The notes under the pieces: generated by a model
Told to the model about the DNA's origin: nothing
What the model saw: only the letters and a program-made list of their open reading frames with translations
Database searches by the model: none
Made by a program: the position numbers and the translations under genes
Part shown: positions 14,534 through 22,349 of the stretch, in pieces
Numbering within the stretch: position 1 is the first letter of the stretch
Layout of the letters: every line of letters starts with the position of its first letter
Assembly (NCBI GenBank): GCA_005889075.1
Contig: VBDQ01000019.1
Location: 1-43,249 of the forward strand
Source: Chloroflexota bacterium
Lineage (GTDB): Bacteria; Chloroflexota; Limnocylindria; P2-11E
Reading direction: 5' to 3'
Length of the DNA: 43,249 nucleotides

Positions 14534-16818
14534 GCCCGCGCTCCAGCGACCGCGAGAGCCTCGAGCACGCGAGCGCGGGTAAGAGGCGCATGTCGCACCC
14601 GCGCGCCGGTCGCGTTCGCGACCGCGTTCGCGATTGCCCCGGCGGTCGGGATGATCGGGGGCTCGCCCAGCCCCTTGACCCCGAGGTTGTTCGCCCGACG
14701 GTCCGGACGATCCACGAATTTCACCGTGATCTTCGCCGGAACGTCGCGCACGGTCGGCACCTTGTAATTCTCGAGGTTCCCATTCATGACCCGACCGGTC
14801 GCGCGATCGAGGAATCGCTCCTCGGTGAGCGCGAAGCCAACGGCCTGCAGGACACCGCCCTCGACCTGCGAACGCGCGGTGAGCGGGTTCACGATGCGGC
14901 CGATGTCATGTACGGCGACGACGTGCTCAACGGAGATCTCGCCGGTCCGCACGTCTACCTCGACCTCGGCGAAGTGCGCACCAAAAGTGCGCTGCGATAG
15001 ATCGGGATCGTTCGGATGCCGGCCGCCCTTGCCGATCACCGTGTTGTTGTCGACCTTCCCGAGGATCTCGCCGAGCCGCGTGCGCGCACCCTTGCTCACG
15101 ATCATGCCGGCCTCGAGCCGAAGCTCTGCCTTCGGCGTCTCGAGCACGCCGGCCGCCGCGCCAAGCAGCTGCTCCTTGGCATCGCGGGCCGCGATTCGCA
15201 CCGCGGGACCGACCGACGCGAGGGTGATGGAGCCCGCGGAGATCGGGCCATAGGGGGTCTCCGTATCCCCAATGCGCACGTCGACGTCCGCGAGGTCGAC
15301 GCCAAGCTCATCGGCGCAGACCTGCGCGAGCACGGTCCGCGTCCCGGTGCCGATGTCCTGGGTGCCCGCGGTGACGACGGCGGTGCCATCCGGGTTGACG
15401 TGCACCGTCGCGTACGCGGGCGGCCCACCGCCGCCGCCCCAGATCTGCGTCGCCATGCCGATCCCGCGGCGCCGGTAGAGCGCGGAGCCGCGGAGGCCGC
15501 CGGATCGCCGGCGCTCCCAGCCGATCTCCTTCGCGCCGATGCGGTAGCACTCGAGAAGGTGCTTGTCCGAGTAGCGCTTGCCGCCCATCGGATCCTTCGG
15601 TGAACCGGCGTGCTTGCGCCGCAGTGCGAGTGGGTCGACGCCCATTTTGATCGCGAGCTCGTCGACCGCGGACTCGAGCGCGAAGGTGCCCTCGACGTAG
15701 CCCGGTGCGCGGAACGCCGAGAGCGCGCCGGCGTTGGTGATGACCTTGTAGGACTTCGAGGTCAGGTTCGGGACGTCGTAGATCGTGTTCGTCGGGCCGG
15801 TCGGGTTCGCGACCCACTTGCCCTGTCCTGCGTTCGCCCAGGAGGTGTGCTCGATCGCCGTGATGCGGCCGTCTTTGCCCGCGAGGCGGAGCTGCTGGAG
15901 CGTCGCCGAGCGATTCCCCGCCGCGAGATTCTCCTCGTCTCGGGTCAGGATGCAGCGGATCGGGCGTCCGAGGCGCATGGCGAAGAGCGACGCGACGATC
16001 GAGTACTTGCCAACGCCGCCCTTCGAGCCGAACCCACCGCCCATGTAGTCGCAGATCACGCGGATCTTTGAGAACGGAAGCCCAAGCGCGGTCCGTAGGC
16101 CCTGACGCACGCCGAAGACGTGCTGCGTGGACTCGTAGACCGTGAGCCGCTCGCCGTCCCAGGTCGCGACGGCCCCGTGCGTCTCAAGCGAGTTGTGTAG
16201 TTGCGTAGAGGTCCGGTATGTGGCGTCGATCACGGCATCGGCGTCGCGGATGGCTTTGCGCACGTCGCCCCGCTTGTGCGTCGCCGATTCGGCGACGTTC
16301 CCGTCGGTCTCGAGCGGCGGCGCCATGTCGCCGATCGCCTCCTCCAGGTCGACCACATGCGGCAGCAGCTCGTAATCGACCTCGACGAGTCGGAGCGCCT
16401 CGGCTGCGGTGTCTTCGTCGTCCGCGGCGATCGCGGCGACCTCGTCGCCGACGAAGCGCACCTCCTCGCGGAAGATCGTGTCCTCGCCGCGGAATGCCGC
16501 CTTCGGCGCGTTGAAGCGATGCAGGACGCCGCGCACGCCCGGCAGCGCTTCGGCCTTCTTCGTGTCGATCCGACGCACCCGCGCGCGCGGATACGGGCTG
16601 CGCAGAACGCGGACGAACAGCATGCCGGGGAGATAGATGTCCTGCGTGTAGCGTGCGTGCCCGGACACGCGCTGCGTGCCGTCGATGCGACGGCGTGCGT
16701 GCGCGATCTGGGTGTGCTCGGCGCCGTCGAGCTGAGGGAGATCGCTCCCCTCCACGAGGACGAGCGACTCGTAGACCTCGCCTTCGAACTCCTCGCGGCT
16801 CTTGACGACCCTGGGCAT
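14530..16818 (-). CDS. Molybdenum hydroxylase large (molybdopterin-binding) subunit, operon 2
   Basis: Catalytic subunit of 762 residues, more conventional than its operon 1 counterpart. It shows the a/b domain start (DGTQRVSGHARYTQDIYLPG), the molybdopterin loop GGGFGSKGG, the FRAPG substrate-loop motif (ALSAFRAPGYVEGTFALES), a QDIGTGTRTVLAQ loop and the catalytic glutamate in GVKGLGEPPIIPTAGA. This is the pattern of xanthine dehydrogenase and 4-hydroxybenzoyl-CoA reductase relatives; the substrate cannot be assigned. The chosen ATG (MPRVVKSREEFEGE) overlaps the small-subunit stop as TAATG; the frame extends further upstream, but that stretch lies over the coxS-like gene and is not protein-like. 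Confidence 0.92.
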   Translation of the reverse strand: MPRVVKSREEFEGEVYESLVLVEGSDLPQLDGAEHTQIAHARRRIDGTQRVSGHARYTQDIYLPGMLFVRVLRSPYPRARVRRIDTKKAEALPGVRGVLHRFNAPKAAFRGEDTIFREEVRFVGDEVAAIAADDEDTAAEALRLVEVDYELLPHVVDLEEAIGDMAPPLETDGNVAESATHKRGDVRKAIRDADAVIDATYRTSTQLHNSLETHGAVATWDGERLTVYESTQHVFGVRQGLRTALGLPFSKIRVICDYMGGGFGSKGGVGKYSIVASLFAMRLGRPIRCILTRDEENLAAGNRSATLQQLRLAGKDGRITAIEHTSWANAGQGKWVANPTGPTNTIYDVPNLTSKSYKVITNAGALSAFRAPGYVEGTFALESAVDELAIKMGVDPLALRRKHAGSPKDPMGGKRYSDKHLLECYRIGAKEIGWERRRSGGLRGSALYRRRGIGMATQIWGGGGGPPAYATVHVNPDGTAVVTAGTQDIGTGTRTVLAQVCADELGVDLADVDVRIGDTETPYGPISAGSITLASVGPAVRIAARDAKEQLLGAAAGVLETPKAELRLEAGMIVSKGARTRLGEILGKVDNNTVIGKGGRHPNDPDLSQRTFGAHFAEVEVDVRTGEISVEHVVAVHDIGRIVNPLTARSQVEGGVLQAVGFALTEERFLDRATGRVMNGNLENYKVPTVRDVPAKITVKFVDRPDRRANNLGVKGLGEPPIIPTAGAIANAVANATGARVRHAPLTRARVLEALAVAGARA

Positions 16819-17348
16819 TACTTCTTGCGCCTTCCCGCGTTCACGCCGGCGGCGACGATGTTGGGATAGGCGCCACAGCGGCACAGGTTGCCGGCCACGG
16901 CGCGACGTACGTCGTCCTCGGTCGGCGACGGCGTCGCGCGCAGGAGCGCGACGATCGACATGATCTGTCCGGGCGTGCAGAAGCCGCACTGGAACGCGTC
17001 GGCATCGATGAACGCGCGCTGCACCGGATGCAGCCCTCTTTCGCCTTCTCCCGACGCGTCCTTCGTCAGCCCCTCGATCGTCTCGACGTGCTTGCCTTCA
17101 CACGCGATCGCGAGCGTCATGCACGCGTAGACCGGGCGGTCATCGACGATCACCGTGCACGCGCCACAGGTCCCCTCATCGCAGACGCGCTTGCTCCCGG
17201 TGAGGCCGAGAGACTGCCGAAGCGTGTCGAGCAGCGTGCGCCGCGGCGGGACATGGACGCGCACAGCTTCACCGTTGACGGTGAGGCCGAGGTCGATCGC
17301 GCCGGGACCGCGCAGCACGGCACCATCGGTGGAACGCGCAGGGGGCAC
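16818..17348 (-). CDS. [2Fe-2S] subunit of molybdenum hydroxylase, operon 2
   Basis: Electron-transfer subunit, 176 residues, the usual CoxS size. Plant-ferredoxin cluster ligands are Cys56, 61, 64 and 76 (CDEGTCGACTVIVDDRPVYAC); the second cluster uses Cys121, 124, 156 and 158 (CGFCTPGQIM and NLCRCGAYP). No Tat signal or other leader is present, so this enzyme should stay in the cytoplasm, unlike the product of operon 1. The start is GTG. It is the first gene of the operon and is divergent from the 3-hydroxyacyl-CoA dehydrogenase gene over 64 bases. Confidence 0.93.
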   Translation of the reverse strand: MPPARSTDGAVLRGPGAIDLGLTVNGEAVRVHVPPRRTLLDTLRQSLGLTGSKRVCDEGTCGACTVIVDDRPVYACMTLAIACEGKHVETIEGLTKDASGEGERGLHPVQRAFIDADAFQCGFCTPGQIMSIVALLRATPSPTEDDVRRAVAGNLCRCGAYPNIVAAGVNAGRRKK

Positions 17349-17412
17349 GACGAAATGTTATGTCCGCACGCCGTCATATGCTGTCGAGGCTTCGCCAGGG
17401 GGTCACAAAGCG

Positions 17413-18285
17413 ATGGCCATTTCGCGCGTTGGCGTGGTCGGGTTCGGACAGATGGGATCGGGTATCGCGCAGGTCTGCGCGCAGGCCGGCATCGATACGC
17501 TCGTTCGCGAGGTCGAGCAGCCGCTGATCCAAAAGGGCTTTCAGCGCGTCGACAGCTCACTCGCGCGTTTGGTGAAGTCGCAGCGCGTAAGCGAGGACGA
17601 AGCTCGTGCCGCGCGCGGACGGATCCGCGGGACCGTATCGCTCGCCGACTTTGGGGACCGCGAGCTCGTGATCGAGGCGATCGTCGAAGAGATCGGCCCG
17701 AAGAAGAAGCTATTCGCAGAGCTCGACACGATCTGCTCTCAGGCGACGATCTTCTGCTCCAACACGTCGAGCCTGACGATCGTCGAGATGGCCGCGGCGA
17801 CGAAGCGGCCGGACCGTTTCGCCGGCCTTCACTTCTTCAACCCTCCGGTGATCATGAAGCTCGTCGAGATCGTGAAAGCGCTGACGACGAGCGATGCGAC
17901 GATCGCGACACTGAGGGATTTCGTCGCGCGGCTTGGAAAGACCGGCGTGCTGTGCAAGGACACGACCGGCTTCATCGTGAACCGACTGATGGTCCCCTAC
18001 CTCCTCGGCGCGGTCCGCATGCTGGAGCTCGGGATCGCGACGAAAGAGGACATCGATCAGGCCGTCAAGCTCGGCCTGGGTTATCCGATGGGCCCGTTCG
18101 AGCTCATCGACTACACCGGCGTGGACATCAATTACCACGTCGCCAACGTGTTCTTCGACGAGTTCAAGGATCCCAGCATGGCGCCGCCGTCCCTGCTTCG
18201 GAGGATGACGCTCGCGGGACAGCTTGGGACCAAGACCGGCAAAGGCTTCTATGAGTACGACGAGCAGGGGAAGCGCAAGTCCTAG
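17413..18285 (+). CDS. 3-hydroxyacyl-CoA dehydrogenase (3-hydroxybutyryl-CoA type)
   Basis: NAD-dependent oxidation of 3-hydroxyacyl-CoA in fatty-acid or ring-cleavage beta-oxidation. The 290-residue single-function protein is the length of Hbd/PaaH. The Rossmann motif VGVVGFGQMGSGIAQVCAQA begins at residue 6; the catalytic-domain signature HFFNPPVIMKLVEIVKALTT follows, then TTGFIVNRLMVPYL and the terminal KTGKGFYEY. The ATG of MAISRVGVV was chosen; the open frame further upstream is out of context. It is divergent from molybdenum hydroxylase operon 2. If that enzyme reduces or hydroxylates aromatic or acyl-CoA substrates, this gene could serve the same pathway, but this is only inference from position. 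Confidence 0.93.
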   Translation: MAISRVGVVGFGQMGSGIAQVCAQAGIDTLVREVEQPLIQKGFQRVDSSLARLVKSQRVSEDEARAARGRIRGTVSLADFGDRELVIEAIVEEIGPKKKLFAELDTICSQATIFCSNTSSLTIVEMAAATKRPDRFAGLHFFNPPVIMKLVEIVKALTTSDATIATLRDFVARLGKTGVLCKDTTGFIVNRLMVPYLLGAVRMLELGIATKEDIDQAVKLGLGYPMGPFELIDYTGVDINYHVANVFFDEFKDPSMAPPSLLRRMTLAGQLGTKTGKGFYEYDEQGKRKS

Positions 18286-18329
18286 ACCCTCATGAGCAGG
18301 TCGCCCTCAAGAAGGCGGCGATCTGGTCC

Positions 18330-18818
18330 GTGGTCGCGGGTATCGCGCACGTCGTCACCGCGGAGTTCGGCGCGAACTTCTTTCCCTCCTGGTACTTCGC
18401 TCTCGCGGCGGTCGGCTACGGCCTGCTGCTTCCGATCATCGCGTCGCTCCAGGTACTGCACCGGCCGGTGCGCGAATCCGGCGCCATCCTCGGCACCATC
18501 GCCGGCGCGTCGGTCGTGACGCTCGGTCTCGGCGCCGCAGCGAACACCGACCTCATCCCGGCCGCGCTCTTCGTCCGTGGCATCTGGTGGTGGACGATCG
18601 GCAAGATGTGGGCGGAGACCGCGGTCATGCCGCGCATCTTCGGATTCCTCACGATGCTGCTCGCGGTCCTCTGCGTTGGTCTGGTCGGACTCTATGCGGC
18701 GACGGGTCTGCCGATGGCTCCGCCCGATCTGCCGCTGCGCATGATCCTCGGCGTGTGGCTCATCGGGCTCGCCGCATTCCTCTGGCGCACCGCGAGCCCT
18801 CCCACGTCACCCACCTAA
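18330..18818 (+). CDS. Multi-spanning membrane protein of unknown function
   Basis: A 162-residue hydrophobic protein with four or five likely membrane helices: around residues 20-40 (WYFALAAVGYGLLLPIIASL), 50-70 (AILGTIAGASVVTLGLGAAA), 78-95, 103-125 (IFGFLTMLLAVLCVGLVGLY) and 133-153 (PLRMILGVWLIGLAAFLW). No family is recognised. The first standard start in frame is GTG at 18330, but VALKKAAIWS reads sensibly just upstream, so the true start may be unusual. It lies between the hydroxyacyl-CoA dehydrogenase and the E1-alpha gene with short gaps. Confidence 0.72.
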   Translation: MVAGIAHVVTAEFGANFFPSWYFALAAVGYGLLLPIIASLQVLHRPVRESGAILGTIAGASVVTLGLGAAANTDLIPAALFVRGIWWWTIGKMWAETAVMPRIFGFLTMLLAVLCVGLVGLYAATGLPMAPPDLPLRMILGVWLIGLAAFLWRTASPPTSPT

Positions 18819-18830
18819 CATGGACCGCGG

Positions 18831-19895
18831 ATGGCAGTGACAAATCGGGGGACTCCGCCCCCCGGCCCCCGAGCACTCGCTCAAACACGGCACGAGCAGC
18901 TCGGCCTGTCGATGGACGACGTCAAGGGCATGTACCGCTACATGCTCATGACCCGCCTCGTGTCCGAGCGCATCCTTCAGCTCAACCGGATGGGCCGCAC
19001 GCCATTCGGAGCTGGCACCGACGGGCACGAGGCAGCGCAGGTCGGGGCCGCGTGGTGCATCCAGCGCGGCAAGGACTGGACGGTCCCGTACTACCGCGAC
19101 ATGGGAGTCGCGTTCGTGCTCGGATTCAGCGCGCTCGACGAGTTCCGCGGCGTGTTCGCGAAAGCGACCGACATCAACTCGGCGGGCCGGGCGATGCTCA
19201 ACATGTTCAGCTCCCCGAAAGACCGAGTTCTGTCGCGTTCGGTGCTGGTGGGAACCGAGTTTCCGCACGCGGTTGGCCTCGCGCTCGCGCTGCGGCAGCG
19301 CAAGGAGGCACAGATCGTGTTCGTCTTCGGCGGCGACGGCTCGACCAGCCCCGGGGATTTCCACGAGGCCGCGAACTTCGCATCGATTCACAAGCTTCCG
19401 GTGGTGTTTGTTATCGAGAACAACCTGCTGGCGATCTCGACGCGCTTCGAGAAGCAGACCGCGGTAAAGGACATCGCCGAGAAGGCCGCCGCCTACGGCA
19501 TGCCGGGATACATCGCCGACGGGATGGATGTGCTCGACAGCTACGAGAAGACGAAGCTCGCGAGCGACCGCGCCCGCGCCGGCGGCGGGCCAAGCCTCGT
19601 CGAGCTCAAGTGTTATCGCTATCAACCCCACACCTCCGACGATGACGACAGCCGGTATCGGACCAAGCAAGAGGTCGAGGAGTGGCGCGCGAAGGACCCG
19701 GTGAAGCGCGCGCACGCGTACCTGCTCTCGGCGGGCGTGCCCGAGGCAGACCTCTATTCGCTCCGCGCATCGCTTGCCGACGAGATCGAACGCGCCATCG
19801 CGCAGGCCGAGAGCGAGCCGGATCCAAAGCCTGAAGATGCCGCAAAGCACGTGTACTCCGAGGACGCCCCTCTTCCCGACGGCACGCGCGCGTAG
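18831..19895 (+). CDS. 2-oxoacid dehydrogenase E1 component, alpha subunit
   Basis: Thiamine-diphosphate-dependent decarboxylation of branched-chain 2-oxoacids or pyruvate, normally as an alpha2-beta2 tetramer. The 354-residue protein begins its conserved part at MDDVKGMYRYMLMTRLVSER; it has the TPP motif FGGDGSTSPGDFHEAANFAS running to VIENNLLAIST, and the phosphorylation-loop-like ELKCYRYQPHTSDDD. These match the branched-chain (BkdA1-like) group. No beta subunit or E2 gene lies next to it; the next gene is a lipoprotein. The partner must be elsewhere or the gene is an orphan. Its N-terminal RGTPPPGPRA is encoded by a GC-rich palindromic repeat. Confidence 0.9.
   Translation: MAVTNRGTPPPGPRALAQTRHEQLGLSMDDVKGMYRYMLMTRLVSERILQLNRMGRTPFGAGTDGHEAAQVGAAWCIQRGKDWTVPYYRDMGVAFVLGFSALDEFRGVFAKATDINSAGRAMLNMFSSPKDRVLSRSVLVGTEFPHAVGLALALRQRKEAQIVFVFGGDGSTSPGDFHEAANFASIHKLPVVFVIENNLLAISTRFEKQTAVKDIAEKAAAYGMPGYIADGMDVLDSYEKTKLASDRARAGGGPSLVELKCYRYQPHTSDDDDSRYRTKQEVEEWRAKDPVKRAHAYLLSAGVPEADLYSLRASLADEIERAIAQAESEPDPKPEDAAKHVYSEDAPLPDGTRA
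18844..18873. repeat. GC-rich palindromic repeat, copy B (start of E1-alpha gene)
   Basis: Arms CGGGGG (18846-18851) and CCCCCG (18859-18864) around ACTCCGC, followed by a CCCCCGAG tail. The same layout occurs in copy A at 10150-10180. It encodes the unconserved RGTPPPGPRA near the N-terminus of the E1-alpha protein. Confidence 0.4.
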
Positions 19896-19902
19896 CGCCC
19901 GC

Positions 19903-21009
19903 ATGCGGGCGCTCCTCCTCGCGATCGTCGCCGCGCTCGGGGCATGCACGGCGCCGGCCAAACCCGTCACCTCGCCGACACCGATTCCCACGCACGTGCC
20001 TGGCGCGCTGAACGTGACCGCGCTGCTCGACCTCTCTGGCTCGCGCTGGCCGAGTGGCGCGCCGCAGCGTGACGCGCTGCAGCTATGGACCGATCAGCAC
20101 GCCACGGCGACTCCACGAGTTCGTCTGCGGATCGTTGATGTCGCCGGCAGTGCATCGCGGACGCTGATCGAGCTTCGCCGCGCCGCCGTCGAGGATCGCG
20201 CGGATGCGATCATCGTCGGGGTTCCCGTCGACTACGACGACGCGTTCGCGCGCGCGGTCCAGCTCACGCAACTGCCGGTCCTCTTCACGCTGCCCATCGC
20301 CGATCCCGTCACGACCGGTGGCGGGTGGGCCTTCGCGCTCGCGCCGACGCCGAGTCAGCTTGCCAGGACGATGCTCGACGACGCTGCCGCGCGCGCCGTG
20401 CTCGGCTCGAGCGTCGTCGTAACGGACGAATCCGCGCCGGCGATCATCGAACGCGCCGCGTTCGTTGCGGAGCTCGCCAGCCGCGGAGTCACGGCGACGA
20501 TCGTGAAAGCCGCTGACGGGACGAAGCTGCGGACGATGCTCGCCTCGGCGTCAGTCGCCCTCTTCGCCGGTCCGCCCAAGCCCTACGTGGATGCCGCGCG
20601 TACGGCGACGACCGGGACGCTCCTCTATTTCTCCTATCTCTGCGACGGCGGGGACATCGGCGATCTGCGCGACGCCGCGCCGCTTGCCACTTGGCCGGGG
20701 GTCAGGTGGATCGCCGCGAACGCGACCGGCGCGACGCCCGGGCGCGCCGCGTTCCTCCAGGCGTTCCTGGATCGCGCCGGCCCGCCGACTTCGCCTGCGG
20801 CATCGGCGTTCGATGCCCTGACGCTGCTCGCAGCCGTGTCCAACGGGAGTGGTGATCCGGTGCGGCTTCGCGACCAGCTGCAGGCCGGATCGTTCATCGG
20901 GATCGCGACGACGTACACGTTCAATCCGGCGCGGCGCGCCGGCTTCGCCAGCCAGGACCTCGCGTTCCTCCGCTACACCGGCGCGCGAGCGACGCCGGTG
21001 CTTCGGTAG
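19903..21009 (+). CDS. Lipoprotein with periplasmic-binding-protein type 1 fold (LivJ-like receptor)
   Basis: Likely surface receptor of 368 residues. A lipobox ends at Cys15 (AIVAALGAC), followed by a Thr/Pro linker. The mature part begins ALNVTALLDLSGSRWPSGAP, typical of branched-chain amino-acid receptor-like proteins, with alternating strand-helix segments (DAIIVGVPVDYDDAFARAV, GSSVVVTDESAPAIIERAA, GTLLYFSYLCDGGD). No transporter genes lie beside it, so it is an orphan receptor or a sensor. ATG 19903 was chosen because it gives the signal peptide; it starts 7 bases after the E1-alpha stop. Confidence 0.78.
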   Translation: MRALLLAIVAALGACTAPAKPVTSPTPIPTHVPGALNVTALLDLSGSRWPSGAPQRDALQLWTDQHATATPRVRLRIVDVAGSASRTLIELRRAAVEDRADAIIVGVPVDYDDAFARAVQLTQLPVLFTLPIADPVTTGGGWAFALAPTPSQLARTMLDDAAARAVLGSSVVVTDESAPAIIERAAFVAELASRGVTATIVKAADGTKLRTMLASASVALFAGPPKPYVDAARTATTGTLLYFSYLCDGGDIGDLRDAAPLATWPGVRWIAANATGATPGRAAFLQAFLDRAGPPTSPAASAFDALTLLAAVSNGSGDPVRLRDQLQAGSFIGIATTYTFNPARRAGFASQDLAFLRYTGARATPVLR

Positions 21010-21134
21010 AGGTCGTTTCTTTCCGTTTTCTCACCCGAGCCTCATTTCTCGGTGGGCCTCGCGGGCCTGATCGCCTCGCTGATCGTCGTGATCGTCGGGC
21101 CGAAGCTCGGCGTTGCTGAGGCACCATACGCGCG

Positions 21135-22349
21135 ATGGAGAGCGAGCTCGATCGGCTGATCTACGACTGGAATCGCGACGGCCGCGCCGCGCGCGCCGAC
21201 TACCGGGCGGTCGAGCTCGACGACGAGACGCTACGCGATGGTCTCCAGGGTCCGTCGGTCCGCAACCCGCCGCTCGATGTCAAGAAGCGACTGCTTTCCC
21301 TCATGGACCAGCTCGGGATCGATAGCGCCGACATCGGGCTGCCCGGCGCGTCGCCCCAAGCGCGCGCGTCGATCGTGGCGCTCGCCAAGGAGACCACCCG
21401 CCTGGGGCGCCTGAAGCCGAACTGCGCGATCCGGACACATCCCGACGACGTGCGCGGCGCGATCGAAGCGTCGACCGAGGCCGGCGTGCCGATCGAGTGC
21501 TGCGCCTTCATTGGCAGCTCTCCCATCCGCCGCTTTGCCGAGGACTGGGCCCTTGACACGATGCTGCGCAGCGTCGAGACGAGCGTGTTCACACTCGCGA
21601 AGGCGGGCCTGCCGGTGATGTTCGTGACCGAGGACACCACGCGCGCCGATCCCGAGACGCTCGTGCGGCTGTACGAGACCGCGATCGGCGCCGGCGCGAA
21701 ACGCATCTGCGTCTCGGACACGGTCGGCCATGCGACCCCCGAGGGCGTGCGCAATCTCCTCACGTTCGTGCGCGACGAGATCGTGCGCGAGCGCGACGTG
21801 AAGGTCGACTACCACGGGCACAACGACCGTGGCCTCGGGACGATCAACGCGCTCACCGCGACATCGCTCGCGGATCGCGTGCATGGATGCGCCCTCGGCA
21901 TCGGCGAGCGCGTCGGCAATACCTCGATGGATCAGCTCCTCATAAACCTGCAGCTCTGGGGATTGATCGAGCGAGATCTCACGCCGCTCGTCGAGTACAC
22001 AGCGCTCGTCGCGGAGCACTGCGGTATCCCGATCCCACCCAATTACCCGGCGATGGGCGCCGACGCGTTCCGGACGGGAACGGGCGTGCACGCGGCCGCG
22101 GTCATCAAGGCACTCCGCAAGAAGGACCGCGCGCTCGCCGACCGCGTCTACAGCGCGGTGCCGGCGTCCGTACTGGGACGCCAGCAGCGCATCGAGGTCG
22201 GACCGATGAGCGGCGAGTCGAACGTGATCTTCTGGCTCGAGCAGCATGGCATCGAGGCGACGCGCGAGCGGATCGAGCGCATGTTGAGCGCAGCGAAAGC
22301 AAGCGATCGCCTGTTGAGCGACACGGAGCTCCGAACGCTCGCGAGCTAG
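21135..22349 (+). CDS. LeuA-family acyl-CoA/2-oxoacid condensing enzyme (2-isopropylmalate synthase-like)
   Basis: HMGL-like TIM-barrel enzyme that condenses acetyl-CoA with a 2-oxoacid. The 404-residue protein has ELDDETLRDGLQGPSV (catalytic entry motif DETLRDG), CCAFIGSSPIRRFAEDW, CVSDTVGHATPEGV, the metal-binding VDYHGHNDRGLGTIN, ALGIGERVGNTSMDQLL and the C-terminal GTGVHAAAVIKALRKKD. It lacks the long regulatory domain of classical LeuA (about 520 residues), so leucine feedback in that form is not expected. Related short enzymes include homocitrate and citramalate synthases; the substrate is not assigned. An aconitase-family gene 3 kb downstream could catalyse the next isomerisation. Confidence 0.85.
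   Translation: MESELDRLIYDWNRDGRAARADYRAVELDDETLRDGLQGPSVRNPPLDVKKRLLSLMDQLGIDSADIGLPGASPQARASIVALAKETTRLGRLKPNCAIRTHPDDVRGAIEASTEAGVPIECCAFIGSSPIRRFAEDWALDTMLRSVETSVFTLAKAGLPVMFVTEDTTRADPETLVRLYETAIGAGAKRICVSDTVGHATPEGVRNLLTFVRDEIVRERDVKVDYHGHNDRGLGTINALTATSLADRVHGCALGIGERVGNTSMDQLLINLQLWGLIERDLTPLVEYTALVAEHCGIPIPPNYPAMGADAFRTGTGVHAAAVIKALRKKDRALADRVYSAVPASVLGRQQRIEVGPMSGESNVIFWLEQHGIEATRERIERMLSAAKASDRLLSDTELRTLAS

Noticed and set aside
16819-16989. Longer N-terminus for the second large subunit (57 extra codons).
   Set aside because: The extra part overlaps the small-subunit gene and reads as arginine-rich shadow sequence, while the ATG at 16818 overlaps the previous stop in the usual coupled manner.
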